A stretch of DNA of 64,000 bases from Nocardioides eburneiflavus (GCF_004785795.1 NZ_SRRO01000001.1:992001-1056000), one strand, 5' to 3'. Shown: positions 23,985 to 34,682, counted from the stretch's first letter. Program-made: numbers and translations. The notes: generated from the sequence alone by a model not told the origin.

Positions 23985-25568
23985 ATGGACCACCAGACGC
24001 CCACCACCGAGATGCACCCGCAGCGCTGGGGCGACCCCGCGTCCGCCGTCGAGCTGCCCGAGTCCGCGCGCGGTCTGGTCGACCTCGCCTTCGGCCTCCA
24101 GGACCGGCCGGCCACGACCGGGGCGACCCCGCCCCCGTCCGTCCTCGACGACGACCTGCTCGACGGGCTGCGCACGATCGTGGGCCGCGAGCACGTGCTC
24201 GTCGACGACGCGACCCGCGCCCTGCGTACGCGTGGCAAGTCCACCCCCGACCTGCTCCGTGCGCGGGCAGGCGACCTCTCCGACGCACCGGACGCGGTGG
24301 TGCGCCCCGACGGGCACGCGGAGGTCGAGGCGGTGCTGGCGTGGGCGGACGAGCACCGCGTCGCGGTGGTGCCGTTCGGCGGCGGCACCTGCGTGACCGG
24401 CGGCCTCGCGGCCCGGCGCGACGGCTTCGCCGGGCTGGTCTCCCTCGACCTGGTGCGGATGAAGCGGCTGCTCGCCGTCGACGACGTCTCGATGACCGCG
24501 ACGCTCCAGCCGGGCCTCCGCGGCCCCGAGGCGGAGGCGCTGCTCGCGGCCCACGGACTCACCCTCGGTCACTACCCGCAGTCGTTCGAGCACGCCTCCA
24601 TCGGCGGCTTCGCCGCGACGCGCTCCAGCGGGCAGTCCAGCGCCGGGTACGGCCGCTTCGACGCGATGGTCGTCGGGCTCACCGCGGCCACCCCGACCGG
24701 CTCGCTCGACCTCGGCTCGGCGCCGGCCAACGCCGCCGGCCCCGACCTCCGCCAGCTGGTGCTCGGCTCGGAGGGCGCCTTCGGGGTGATCACGTCGGTG
24801 ACCGTCCGCGCCCGCCGACTCCCGGAGGTGAAGGCGTACGAGGGCTGGCGGTGGCCGTCCTTCGACGCAGGCGCCGATGCGATGCGCACGCTCGCCCAGG
24901 CGGGCCTGCTGCCGACGGTGCTGCGGCTCTCCGACGAGTCCGAGACAGCGATCAACCTCGCCGACCCCTCGTCCATCGGGGGTGCCGACGACCCCGGCTG
25001 CCTGATGATCACCGGCTACGAGGGCGCCGCCGCACAGGTCGCCGCCCGGCGTGAGGCCGTCACCGCCGCGCTGACCGGGCTCGGCGGGACCCCACTGGGC
25101 ACCGAGCCGGGGGAGAAGTGGGTGCAGGGACGGTTCCACGCGCCCTACCTGCGCGACGCGCTCCTCGACCACGGCGTCCTCGTCGAGACCCTCGAGACCG
25201 CGACGTTCTGGTCCGACCGCGAGCGCCTGTACGCCGACGTCAAGGCCGCGCTCACCGACGTGCTCGGCGAGGGCGTGCTCGTGCTCTGCCACGTCTCGCA
25301 CGTCTACGAGACCGGCTGCTCGCTCTACTTCACCGTCGCCGCCCGGCAGGGCGAGGACCCGATCGCCCAGTGGCAGGCCGCCAAGGCCGCCGCCAGCGAC
25401 GCGATGATCGCGGCCGGCGCCACCATCACCCACCACCACGCCGTCGGCACCGACCACCGGCCGTGGTTGGCCGAGGAGGTCGGCGAGGTCGGCGTACGGA
25501 TGCTGCGCGCGGTCAAGGCCGAGCTCGACCCGGCAGGGATCCTGAACCCCGGAGTCCTCATCCCGTAG
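23985..25568 (+). CDS. FAD-binding oxidase, alkyldihydroxyacetonephosphate synthase-like
   Basis: A 527-residue FAD_binding_4/FAD-oxidase-C protein. The FAD segment is VVPFGGGTCVTGG (about 128-140) and the second is SIGGFAATRSSGQSSAGYG. The C-terminal ITHHHAVGTDHRPWL holds the His cluster of alkyl-DHAP synthases (AGPS), which swap the acyl chain of acyl-DHAP for a fatty alcohol and so create ether lipids. AGPS-like proteins in actinobacteria are common, but few are proven. Its divergent neighbour GlpD can supply DHAP, which fits. The start is ATG 23985, with no ribosome site. Confidence 0.85.
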   Translation: MDHQTPTTEMHPQRWGDPASAVELPESARGLVDLAFGLQDRPATTGATPPPSVLDDDLLDGLRTIVGREHVLVDDATRALRTRGKSTPDLLRARAGDLSDAPDAVVRPDGHAEVEAVLAWADEHRVAVVPFGGGTCVTGGLAARRDGFAGLVSLDLVRMKRLLAVDDVSMTATLQPGLRGPEAEALLAAHGLTLGHYPQSFEHASIGGFAATRSSGQSSAGYGRFDAMVVGLTAATPTGSLDLGSAPANAAGPDLRQLVLGSEGAFGVITSVTVRARRLPEVKAYEGWRWPSFDAGADAMRTLAQAGLLPTVLRLSDESETAINLADPSSIGGADDPGCLMITGYEGAAAQVAARREAVTAALTGLGGTPLGTEPGEKWVQGRFHAPYLRDALLDHGVLVETLETATFWSDRERLYADVKAALTDVLGEGVLVLCHVSHVYETGCSLYFTVAARQGEDPIAQWQAAKAAASDAMIAAGATITHHHAVGTDHRPWLAEEVGEVGVRMLRAVKAELDPAGILNPGVLIP

Positions 25569-25579
25569 CCGCTCGCACC

Positions 25580-26278
25580 TCAACCACCGAGGGATGCGAA
25601 GGACCAGACCAGCAGCTCGGTCTGCTCGCTCGCGGTGACGACGTGGCCGGGCTCGTCGGAGAGCCGTACGGCGTCACCGGCCCCGAGTTCCAGCCCGGCG
25701 AGCGAGGCCGCACCGGTGGCGGCGAAGACGTGCTGGCGCGGGTCGTCGGGCAGGACCACCGAACCGCCCGGCTCGAGCCGGGCGACGAGCAGGCGGGCGC
25801 CGGCGGCACCGACCGGGAGGCCGCTGCGGCCGGCCACCTCCACGAGCCCCGACGCCGGTTGCGGCGCATCGCCCACGACGTACGACGGGTTCGCGCCGGG
25901 CGCCGACGGCGTCAGCCACGCCTGGACGAAGCGGCACCGCCCCGACTGCGGGTCGGCGACCTCGCTGTGGCGGATGCCGGTGCCGGCCGAGAGCACCTGC
26001 GCGCGCCCGGCCTCCACGACGTGCTGCGCGTCTGGACGAGCCGAGTCGGTGTGGACGAGCGCCCCCTCGAGCACCCACGTGACGATCTCCAGCTCGGAGT
26101 GCGGGTGGTCGGGATAGCCGGCGCCCGGGGCGATCTCGTCGTCGTTGTGGCAGACCAGCGGGCCGAACCCGAGGTTGGTGGGGTCGAAGTGCGGGCCGAA
26201 GGAGAAGGAGTGGCGCGTCAGGCGCCCCCTGACGGCCTCCGACGACCTGTCCGATCCGGCGTACAGCGCCACTGTCAT
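25580..26278 (-). CDS. pirin family protein (bicupin)
   Basis: A 232-residue bicupin. The N-terminal cupin carries the metal ligands in YPDHPHSELEIVTWVLEGALVHTDS and the later HSEVADPQSGRCRFVQAWL. The second cupin is shorter. Pirins bind iron; some degrade quercetin, others act as redox-sensing partners. There is no direct hint of which applies here. It ends 11 bp after the AGPS-like gene, convergent, and is divergent from the GH1 gene with only 18 bp between start codons. Confidence 0.9.
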   Translation of the reverse strand: MTVALYAGSDRSSEAVRGRLTRHSFSFGPHFDPTNLGFGPLVCHNDDEIAPGAGYPDHPHSELEIVTWVLEGALVHTDSARPDAQHVVEAGRAQVLSAGTGIRHSEVADPQSGRCRFVQAWLTPSAPGANPSYVVGDAPQPASGLVEVAGRSGLPVGAAGARLLVARLEPGGSVVLPDDPRQHVFAATGAASLAGLELGAGDAVRLSDEPGHVVTASEQTELLVWSFASLGG

Positions 26279-26283
26279 GCCGA

Positions 26284-26289
26284 TATCTT
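26284..26289 (+). promoter_or_regulatory. -10 element TATCTT, leaderless start of the GH1 gene
   Basis: TANNNT hexamer, seven bases, then GTG 26297. The overlapping minus-strand GAAGAT (26285-26290) lies six bases before the pirin ATG at 26278. The two divergent promoters therefore overlap almost completely. Confidence 0.5.
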
Positions 26290-26296
26290 CGCGGGT

Positions 26297-27646
<1,350 letters not shown>

Positions 27647-27984
27647 CCTTGGTTTCGACTCGGGCTCGTTCCTCGCCCGGCTCAACCAGCGGTGGGCGGG
27701 TGGTGGCCGCTGGTGGAGCAGCCGGGGTGGCCGCTGGTTGAGCAGCGAGCGCAGCGAGCGTGTCGAAACCGCGGACCGGCTGGCCTTGGTTTCGACTCGG
27801 GCTCGTTCCTCGCCCGGCTCAACCAGCGGTGGTCGTTCCTCGCCTGGCTCAACCAGCGGTGGTCATTCGTCCCCCGGCTCAACCAGCGGTGGTCGTTCCT
27901 CGCCCGGCTCGACCAGCGGTGGTCATTCGTCGCCCGGCTCAACCAGCGGCGGAGCCAGGGAGACCCACCGATAGGCTGCGAGAC
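27647..27984. repeat. repeat-rich gap: dispersed element copies and a 30-bp tandem array
   Basis: This 338-bp gap holds no gene of its own. Two near-identical direct copies of an element beginning CCTTGGTTTCGACTCGGGCT run at 27647-27692 and 27784-27829. An inverted relative (GCTGGTTGAGCAGCGAGCGC onward, ending GTGTCGAAACC) lies at 27733-27770. From 27805 to 27952 five 30-bp units follow head to tail, each ending GGCTCAACCAGCGG or a close variant. Because 30 is divisible by three, a false open frame runs through the array into the sulfotransferase gene. Confidence 0.85.
27972..27977 (+). promoter_or_regulatory. -10 element TAGGCT, leaderless start of the sulfotransferase gene
   Basis: TANNNT hexamer, seven bases, then ATG 27985. 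It lies just after the tandem repeats, so the array occupies the -35 and upstream region. Confidence 0.5.
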
Positions 27985-29058
27985 ATGACCAAGAGGCGCG
28001 TCGTGTTCGTCGTGGGCTCGGGCCGCAGCGGCACGAGCACGATGGCCGGAACCCTGCGCACGCTGGGCCTGCACGTGCCCCAGCCCGAGGTCGTCGCGGA
28101 CGCCACCAACCCCAAGGGCTTCGGCGAGCCGCGGTGGGTGGTCGACCTGCACACCGAGCTGCTCGCCCGCAGCAACGTGCAGGTCTCCGACGCCCGCCCG
28201 CGCGCGTGGCTCGACACCGGCACCACCAGCGGGGACCACGCCACCCGCGAGCGGGTCGCGGCCTGGCTCGACGAGCAGTTCGCGGTGGGCGACGAGCTGG
28301 TGATCAAGGACCCACGTGCCTCGTGGTTCCTCGGCCTCTGGCGCGCGGCCGCCGACCGCTGCGACGCCACGTCGTCGTACGTCACCATGCTGCGCCCGGT
28401 GACGGAGGTGGTCGGCTCCAAGCAGACCTACTACGGCCCCACTGGAGGGCAGAGCGGTGCCGGGTCCGACCAGGGCGCGATCACCCGCACCGCCGCCTGG
28501 GTCAACATGATGCTCCACACGGAGCGTGCGACCCGCGGCCAGCAGCGCGCCTTCGTCCGCTACGGCGACCTGCTCGACGACTGGACCCAGCCCGTCTTCG
28601 CCCTCGGCGAGGCCTTCGACCTGCAGGGTGTGAAGACCGCGATGGCCGTCGACATCGCCGAGGTGCACCGCTTCATCGACCCCTCGCTGCGCCGAGTGAC
28701 GATGACGTGGGACGACATCGGGGTGCCCGACCGCCTGCGCGACCTGGCCGACGAGACCTGGCAGGCGCTCGACGCGATCGCCTCCGACGACTCCGCGAAG
28801 AACCAGGAGTGGTGCGACCAGCTCCGCACCGCCTACGCCGGGCAGTACGCCGAGGCGGAGGCGTTCGCCCACTCGACCGTGGTTGCCCAGCGGCGCCGTG
28901 CCGCGGCCGACGCCCGCCGCGAGGCGACGGCCCAGCCCGATCGCAGCGTCGCCGACCGCGTGCCCCACGCCGTACGGGCCATGGTGCCGCCGGCCGCCCG
29001 CCAGAAGCTCCGCAAGGCGCTGCGTCGGGAGCGATCGTCCCGGCAGGATCGGGCCTGA
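27985..29058 (+). CDS. sulfotransferase family protein
   Basis: A 357-residue PAPS-dependent sulfotransferase-like protein. The 5'-phosphosulfate loop is FVVGSGRSGTSTMAGTL (about 8-24). ELVIKDPRASWFLGLW and SYVTMLRPVTEVVGSKQ match the 3'-phosphate-binding region. The C-terminal 60 residues are basic and helical (RQKLRKALRRERSSRQ). The acceptor is probably a cell-surface glycan, given three glycosyltransferase-like genes downstream. Its stop overlaps the next ATG by one base (TGATG). The start is set by the leaderless -10; a longer frame back to 27760 is repeat DNA. Confidence 0.85.
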   Translation: MTKRRVVFVVGSGRSGTSTMAGTLRTLGLHVPQPEVVADATNPKGFGEPRWVVDLHTELLARSNVQVSDARPRAWLDTGTTSGDHATRERVAAWLDEQFAVGDELVIKDPRASWFLGLWRAAADRCDATSSYVTMLRPVTEVVGSKQTYYGPTGGQSGAGSDQGAITRTAAWVNMMLHTERATRGQQRAFVRYGDLLDDWTQPVFALGEAFDLQGVKTAMAVDIAEVHRFIDPSLRRVTMTWDDIGVPDRLRDLADETWQALDAIASDDSAKNQEWCDQLRTAYAGQYAEAEAFAHSTVVAQRRRAAADARREATAQPDRSVADRVPHAVRAMVPPAARQKLRKALRRERSSRQDRA

Positions 29059-29996
29059 TGCCCGACATCGCGTCGCTCGAGGGGGACCCGGCGTACGACG
29101 TCACCTGGCCGTGGACGTCCGGCGAGCCGCTGGTGCCCGGGCTCACCTGCGTCTTCCGGGTCCGCAACGAGGCGCGCAACCTGCCGTGGGTGCTGCCGCC
29201 GATCTTCGCCGCGGTCGACCACGTCCTGCTCGTGGACAACGGGTCCGACGACGGGACGGCCGACGTGGCACGACGGGTCGCGGACGAGTGCGGGGCGAGC
29301 GACCGCCTCACCGTCCTGGACTACCCCCACCGGGTCGCCCGCGCCGGCGGCGAGCACCTCGCCACCCCGTCGACGAGCGTCCACTCGCTGACCCACTTCT
29401 ACAACTGGTGCTTCTCCCACGTCCGCACGACCTACTCGATGAAGTGGGACGGCGACATGGTGCTCACGCCCGAGGGCACCGGCATCCTGCGCGACCTCGC
29501 GTGGCAGCTGCAGTCGACGCGCGCGATCGTCGCGATGCCGCGCCACCCGCTCACCGTCGTCGACGAGTCGACCGGCTGGCTCGACCTGTCGCTGCGCTTC
29601 CTCGAGCCCTGGGTCTACCCGATGGGCCCGGACTTCACCTTCGTGAAGGCCTTCGACTGGGAGCTGCGCGAGTTCCCTCCCGGCGTCGAGCGGATCGTGC
29701 TCCAGCAGGGCCTCGTCCTCGAGGTGAAGTGGCTCGACGCCGACGAGTACGCGCACTGGCGCCGCGACGGGGTCGACTTCACCAACACCCGGCTCTACCG
29801 CAAGCTGCGCGAGTTCGAGGTCGACGAGGCCATCCGCAACGGCGACCCGGACGCGCTCGGCGGGCTCGTGAAGGTCACTGCGCCCGAGGGCGTCCACATC
29901 ATCGACCACGTCAGCCGCGACTGGCTCTGGCGCCAGCCGCGACCGCTGGTGCAGCACTCCCTGCCCGCCACCCTGAAGGAGCGCGTGCGACCGTGA
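29058..29996 (+). CDS. glycosyltransferase family 2-like protein
   Basis: A 312-residue putative GT-A glycosyltransferase. GLTCVFRVRNEARNLPWVLPPI and HVLLVDNGSDDGT (about 25-66) match the start of GT2-type domains. MKWDGDMVL carries the DxD metal site. No membrane segment is visible. It overlaps the sulfotransferase stop and its own stop overlaps the next start (GTGA), so the block is one operon. The sugar donor and acceptor cannot be read from sequence. Confidence 0.8.
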   Translation: MPDIASLEGDPAYDVTWPWTSGEPLVPGLTCVFRVRNEARNLPWVLPPIFAAVDHVLLVDNGSDDGTADVARRVADECGASDRLTVLDYPHRVARAGGEHLATPSTSVHSLTHFYNWCFSHVRTTYSMKWDGDMVLTPEGTGILRDLAWQLQSTRAIVAMPRHPLTVVDESTGWLDLSLRFLEPWVYPMGPDFTFVKAFDWELREFPPGVERIVLQQGLVLEVKWLDADEYAHWRRDGVDFTNTRLYRKLREFEVDEAIRNGDPDALGGLVKVTAPEGVHIIDHVSRDWLWRQPRPLVQHSLPATLKERVRP

Positions 29997-31768
29997 CGCA
30001 TCCCCTCCACGACCTCCGGCTGCCGGGGCCCACGCTGGTCCTGGTCGACGACTCCGACGGCCTCGCGCTCGACGCGCTGCGGGGCATCGAGGACGTGCCC
30101 GGGATCGAGCCGACCGTCGTCCCGCTGTCGACGCTCGACGGCCCGCGCAAGGGTTGGGGCTCGGTGCTCGTGGTCGCCGCCGACCGGGCCCGGCTGCGCC
30201 GGATGGCGAGCGCCGTGCCGCTCCTCGGGCAGTGCAAGGCGGTCGCCTGCTGGCTCACCGACTCACCGACCCCGTGGGTGCTGGTGCCCCGGCCCGAGTG
30301 GCCGCGGCTGGTGCACCTCGCGGCCCGGGAGACGGGCGACCGTGGCGTGCTGACCGTGGCCCGCTTCGCGTCGGGCGCGCGCGCCCAGCTCGTCGTGATG
30401 GAGATGGCCCGGCAGGCCGCCGGGCCCGGCGACACCACGCACGGCGGCCTCGTCGTGTCGTACGCCGGCCGTCCCGCCGCACCCGGCCTCGACGCCCGGT
30501 CGGTGCTGCTGCCCGACGTCGCCGGCGCGGGCGATCCGGCGCGCGACGTGCCGCCGGACGTGGTCGTCGCGCGCCGCGGCGGGGCGCCGGTGGAGGTCGC
30601 CGAGCACCACGTCATCGACCGCGCGCCGACCGTCGTCACCGACCCCGGCCCCGAGCCGGTCGACGAGCGGGTCTTCAACCCGATCGGCTTCCGCAAGGAC
30701 TGGGACCACCCCGTGGTCGACCTCGCGAGGCTGGTCGACCGGGTGGGCCCGGGTCCTGTCACCGAGGGCGTCGTCGCCGCGGCCCGCGCGTTCCAGGGCG
30801 TACGCCTCCCCGCCGACACCCGCACCGCCGACCTGCTCGCCCTCGCGATCTCCGGCGTCCCGCTCGTCACCGAAGGCGTGCTCGACGTGGCGCCCCCACT
30901 GGCCGAGGCGCTCGACGCCGAGGTCGACCTCGACGACCCGCTGCGGCGCGAGGAGCACAGCCTCGCCGTGCGCCGCGCCGCCTTCGACCACCACTCCACG
31001 CTCGCCTGGCGCTCCGCGCTGGCCTCGCGCGCCGGCGTACGCCACGTCGCGCTGCCCCCGGTCAGCGCGCTGCTGCCCACCAAGCGCCCCGAGATGCTCG
31101 ACTTCGCGCTGCGGCAGGTCGCGCGCCAGCGGGGCGCGGAGGTCGAGCTGGTCCTCGCCGCCCACGGTTTCGAGCCCGACCGCGAGCTCGTACGTCGTGC
31201 GCTCGGCGACCGTCCGCACCAGGTGCTCACCTTCGACGAGTCGGCCTTCTTCGGCGACGTGCTGACCGCCGCCGCGCACGCCGCGTCGAGCGAGGTGCTG
31301 CTCAAGGTGGACGACGACGACTGGTACTCCCCCGACGCGGTCCACGACCTGCTGATGGCCCGTCGCTTCTCCGGCGCGGACGTCGTCGGGATGCCGTCGG
31401 AGTTCGTCTACCTCCACCGCAGCGACCTCACCGTGCGCCGCATCCACCCCTCCGAGCTCTTCGCCCGGTTCGTGGCCGGCGGCACGCTCCTGCTCGACCG
31501 CGGCCTGCTGCGCTCGCTCGGCGACTTCCGGCGGGTGCGCAGGTTCGTCGACGCGCAGCTGCTCGCCGGGGTCGAGGCGGCCGGCGGTCGCATCTACCGC
31601 ACGCACGGCCTCGGCTACGTCCTGCGACGCACCGGTGCGGGACACACCTGGCAGCGCGACGACGAGGAGTTCCGCCGACCTGACATCGTGGCCTCCGAGT
31701 GGAAGGGGTTCCGACCCAGCCTGGCGCTGGAGGCCGATCCGCTCGACATGCCTGACGGGGGGAGCTAG
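29993..31768 (+). CDS. large glycosyltransferase-like protein
   Basis: A 591-residue protein. Residues 1-350 are not recognised; they contain FNPIGFRKDWDHPVVDLARL, which resembles the spore-maturation/CgeB-like family. The C-terminal 240 residues look like a GT-A fold: ALLPTKRPEMLDFALRQVARQ, then the acidic site VLLKVDDDDWYSPDAVHDLL, then FVAGGTLLLDRGLLR. It is probably a glycosyltransferase for surface polysaccharide. GTG 29993 overlaps the preceding stop. Alternative: a bifunctional enzyme with an unknown N-terminal half. Confidence 0.7.
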   Translation: MTHPLHDLRLPGPTLVLVDDSDGLALDALRGIEDVPGIEPTVVPLSTLDGPRKGWGSVLVVAADRARLRRMASAVPLLGQCKAVACWLTDSPTPWVLVPRPEWPRLVHLAARETGDRGVLTVARFASGARAQLVVMEMARQAAGPGDTTHGGLVVSYAGRPAAPGLDARSVLLPDVAGAGDPARDVPPDVVVARRGGAPVEVAEHHVIDRAPTVVTDPGPEPVDERVFNPIGFRKDWDHPVVDLARLVDRVGPGPVTEGVVAAARAFQGVRLPADTRTADLLALAISGVPLVTEGVLDVAPPLAEALDAEVDLDDPLRREEHSLAVRRAAFDHHSTLAWRSALASRAGVRHVALPPVSALLPTKRPEMLDFALRQVARQRGAEVELVLAAHGFEPDRELVRRALGDRPHQVLTFDESAFFGDVLTAAAHAASSEVLLKVDDDDWYSPDAVHDLLMARRFSGADVVGMPSEFVYLHRSDLTVRRIHPSELFARFVAGGTLLLDRGLLRSLGDFRRVRRFVDAQLLAGVEAAGGRIYRTHGLGYVLRRTGAGHTWQRDDEEFRRPDIVASEWKGFRPSLALEADPLDMPDGGS

Positions 31769-31771
31769 GAC

Positions 31772-33337
31772 ATGGCGCGGCAGGCGGTGGTGCGGCACAA
31801 CGACTGGGGGTCGCTGGATCCTCCGGCGCTCGGCCAGTGGGAGCCGACGCTGTCGGTGACCGTCGTCGTGCCGACCTTCAACTACCAGCGCACGCTGCCC
31901 TACGTCCTGGCCGCGCTGGCCGGGCAGTCCTACCCCTCGCACCTCCTCGAGGTCCTCGTCGTCGACGACCAGAGCCAGCCTGCGCAGGAGCTGCCGGAGG
32001 TGCGTCCCGACCACACCCGGCTGATCCGGGTCGAGGAAGGCTGGGGCCGCGCCAACGCCTGCCACCTCGGCGCGCTCGCCGCCGACGGCGACGTGCTGCA
32101 CTGGTACGACGCCGACATGCTGGCCCACCGCGAGGAGGTCGAGGCGCACGCCCGCTGGCACCACCTCGTCGACTACGCCGTGCCCGGGGGCCACAAGCTC
32201 TTCGTCGACCCGACCTCGCTCCTCGGCGCCGACCCCGCGTCCGTACGCGACCGCGTGGCGGCCGGCGAGGCGGGCGACCTCTTCCCCGGCCAGGAGCACG
32301 AGCCGCACCAGTGGGTCGAGGACTACTGGGCCAAGACCGACGACCTCCGCACCGCCGGTCCGCGGGCGCAGCGCTACCACATCGGGATGACCGGATCGGT
32401 CACGAAGGCGCTCTACCTCGACTCCGACGGCTTCGACCGCACGCTGCGCCTCGGGGAGGACATGCACCTCGGCCACTCGCTCGCGCAGGCGGGCGGCGTC
32501 TTCGTCGTCGACCGCGAGGCGCGCAGCTGGCACCTCGGCCGGTCGCAGGTGCTGCGGCGGGCCGAGCAGGTCAACCGCTTCAACGACCCCTACCTCGCCG
32601 ACCTCGTGCCGACGATGCGGCCCAAGCGCAACCGCCGCGGACGCGCCTACCAGGTGCCCTACCTCGAGGTGGTCCTCGCGGCCGGCCCCGCCGACGAGAC
32701 CATCCACGTGGTCGACTCGCTGCTCGACGGCGACGTGCCCGACCTCCGGGTCACGGTCGTCGGGCCGTGGAGCACGGTCCACGACGACCGCGTCCAGCCG
32801 GTCGAGGACCCGGTCCTGGAGACCCGGCTGGTGCACCGCTCCTACCTCCACGAGCCCCGCGTGCGCCTCGTCGAGTCGGCCCCGGCCACCTCCGACGCGG
32901 AGTTCGTGCTGACCCTCCCCGACGTGTCGATGGCTCCCCTCCCGTCGGCGCTCGCGGCCCTCCTCGACGACCTCGAGCGCACCCACCACGGCGTCCGCGT
33001 GCTGGCGTACGGCTCGGGCGTGGCAGCGCGGCTCGAGCGCACCTCGGCCCTGGCGCGGGTCGAGCGGCTGGCCGGCGAGGGCGACGACCGCGAGGCGCTG
33101 CTCGACGAGTCGTTCGGCGTGAAGACCTATCCCGCCTCGGACGTCGGCTGGGTGCCGGTCGACCAGCGCGTCGTCGAGCGGTTCGTGCTCGGTGCCCGAC
33201 CGCCGATGGACCCCGACAAGTCGGAGAACCGGCTGCGCAAGGCGCTCCGCAAGGCCGACGGCGAGGGCGTCGTACGCCCCGCAGAGGTGCCCGCCGAGGG
33301 TGACGGCAAGCGGGGGTTGTTCGGCCGGCGCCGCTGA
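31772..33337 (+). CDS. glycosyltransferase family 2 protein
   Basis: A 521-residue enzyme. The GT2 core is at residues about 28-260: SVTVVVPTFNYQRTLPYVLAAL, VLVVDDQS and the DxD-type HWYDADML. A later RLGEDMHLGHSLAQAGG gives the ED acid motif of inverting GT2 enzymes. The remaining 260 residues are unassigned, with a basic Lys/Arg-rich end. A GGGGGGAGCTAGGAC ribosome site precedes ATG 31772, four bases after the previous stop. It is the last gene of the glycan operon. Confidence 0.85.
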   Translation: MARQAVVRHNDWGSLDPPALGQWEPTLSVTVVVPTFNYQRTLPYVLAALAGQSYPSHLLEVLVVDDQSQPAQELPEVRPDHTRLIRVEEGWGRANACHLGALAADGDVLHWYDADMLAHREEVEAHARWHHLVDYAVPGGHKLFVDPTSLLGADPASVRDRVAAGEAGDLFPGQEHEPHQWVEDYWAKTDDLRTAGPRAQRYHIGMTGSVTKALYLDSDGFDRTLRLGEDMHLGHSLAQAGGVFVVDREARSWHLGRSQVLRRAEQVNRFNDPYLADLVPTMRPKRNRRGRAYQVPYLEVVLAAGPADETIHVVDSLLDGDVPDLRVTVVGPWSTVHDDRVQPVEDPVLETRLVHRSYLHEPRVRLVESAPATSDAEFVLTLPDVSMAPLPSALAALLDDLERTHHGVRVLAYGSGVAARLERTSALARVERLAGEGDDREALLDESFGVKTYPASDVGWVPVDQRVVERFVLGARPPMDPDKSENRLRKALRKADGEGVVRPAEVPAEGDGKRGLFGRRR

Positions 33338-33343
33338 GAGCAG

Positions 33344-33503
33344 CCTTGGTTTCGACACGGGCTCGTTCCTCGCCCCGCTCGACCAGCGGCCTGTTGCTCA
33401 ACCAGCGGCCTGTTGCGCGACCGGCGGCCCGTTGCCCGACCGGTGGGTCCGATGCCTCGCTGGTTGAGCAGTGAGCGCAGCGAGCGTGTCGAAACCGAGG
33501 GCT
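33344..33503. repeat. dispersed element pair with 19-bp tandem units
   Basis: This is the same element family as at 27.65-27.95 kb. A direct copy lies at 33344-33389 (CCTTGGTTTCGACACGGGCT onward) and an inverted copy at 33459-33496 (ending GTGTCGAAACC). Between them are three 19-bp units, 33382-33400, 33401-33419 and 33420-33438, built on ACCAGCGGCCTGTTGC. It separates the glycan operon from the convergent ugd gene. Confidence 0.85.
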
Positions 33504-33509
33504 CGGGCG

Positions 33510-34682
33510 TCAGTCGGAGCCGAACAGGTCGCGCGTGTAGACCTTGTCCTTCACGTCCGCGAGCTCGTCGGCCATCCGGTTGGCGACGATCACGTCGGCA
33601 CGCTCCTTGAAGGCGGCGAGGTCGTCGGTGACCTCGGAGCCGAACCACGAGTCCTCGCCGAGCTCGGGCTCGTAGACGACCACCTCGACGCCCTTGCCCT
33701 TGAGCCGCTTCATGATCCCCTGCACCGACGACTCGCGGAAGTTGTCCGAGCCGGCCTTCATCAGGAGGCGGTGGATGCCGACGACGCGGGGCTCGCGGTC
33801 GAGGATGTCGAAGGCGATGAAGTCCTTGCGGGTGGTGTTGGCCTCGACGATCGCGGAGATCAGGGTCTGCGGGACGTCGGAGTAGTTGGCCAGCAGCTGC
33901 TTGGTGTCCTTGGGCAGGCAGTAGCCGCCGTAGCCGAACGACGGGTTGTTGTAGTGGCTGCCGATCCGCGGGTCGAGGCCGACGCCGTCGATGATCGCCC
34001 GCGAGTCGAGGCCGCGGGAGAGGGCGAAGGAGTCGAGCTCGTTGAAGTAGGCCACCCGCATCGCGAGGTAGGTGTTGGCGAACAGCTTGATCGCCTCGGC
34101 CTCGGTGGGCTCGGTGAACAGCACGGGCACGTCGTCGGCGTCCGCGCCCTTGACCAGCAGCCCGGCGAAGGCACGGGCCCGGTCGGAGTCCTCGCCGACG
34201 ACGATCCGGGCGGGGTGGAGGTTGTCGTGCAGGGCCCGGCCCTCGCGGAGGAACTCGGGGGAGAAGATCACCGCGTCGGTGCCCAGGCGCTCGCGCACGT
34301 CCTCGACGTAGCCCACCGGCACGGTCGACTTCACGACCATCGTCGCGGCGGGGTTGATCCGCAGGACGTCGCGCATCACCGCCTCGATCGAGCTGGTGTC
34401 GAAGTAGTTGGTGACGGGGTCGTAGTTGGTCGGGGTCGCGATCACCACGAAGTCGGCGCCGGCGTGCGCCTCCTCGGCGTCGGTCGTGAAGGCGAGGTCG
34501 AGGTCCTCCTCGGCGAGGAAGCGCGAGATGTCGTCGTCGTGGATCGGGCTCCTCCCGTCACGGAGGGTGTCGATCCGGTCGGCGTCGAGGTCGAGGCCGA
34601 CGACGGCGTTGTGCCGCGCGAGCAGCACGGCCATGGACAGGCCGACGTAGCCGAGGCCGGCGACGGAGATCTTCGTGGTCAC
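33510..34682 (-). CDS. ugd: UDP-glucose 6-dehydrogenase
   Basis: A 390-residue NAD-dependent enzyme oxidising UDP-glucose to UDP-glucuronate for surface polysaccharide. The Rossmann loop is [18 protein letters not shown], the linker is [24 protein letters not shown], and the catalytic Cys is in [19 protein letters not shown] (about residue 258). The closing [11 protein letters not shown] matches the short enterobacterial-type Ugd class of 388-390 residues. GTG 34682 starts five bases after the TGA of the C39-like gene, so the pair is co-transcribed. It can supply UDP-GlcA to the adjacent glycosyltransferases. Confidence 0.95.
   Translation of the reverse strand: MTTKISVAGLGYVGLSMAVLLARHNAVVGLDLDADRIDTLRDGRSPIHDDDISRFLAEEDLDLAFTTDAEEAHAGADFVVIATPTNYDPVTNYFDTSSIEAVMRDVLRINPAATMVVKSTVPVGYVEDVRERLGTDAVIFSPEFLREGRALHDNLHPARIVVGEDSDRARAFAGLLVKGADADDVPVLFTEPTEAEAIKLFANTYLAMRVAYFNELDSFALSRGLDSRAIIDGVGLDPRIGSHYNNPSFGYGGYCLPKDTKQLLANYSDVPQTLISAIVEANTTRKDFIAFDILDREPRVVGIHRLLMKAGSDNFRESSVQGIMKRLKGKGVEVVVYEPELGEDSWFGSEVTDDLAAFKERADVIVANRMADELADVKDKVYTRDLFGSD

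Noticed and set aside
27805..27952. CRISPR-like look of the 30-bp array
   Set aside because: Units are contiguous with no spacers, no cas genes are nearby, and the sequence belongs to a dispersed element.
27760..27984. Upstream extension of the sulfotransferase frame
   Set aside because: It translates the 30-bp tandem repeats (period divisible by three) and lies before the leaderless promoter.
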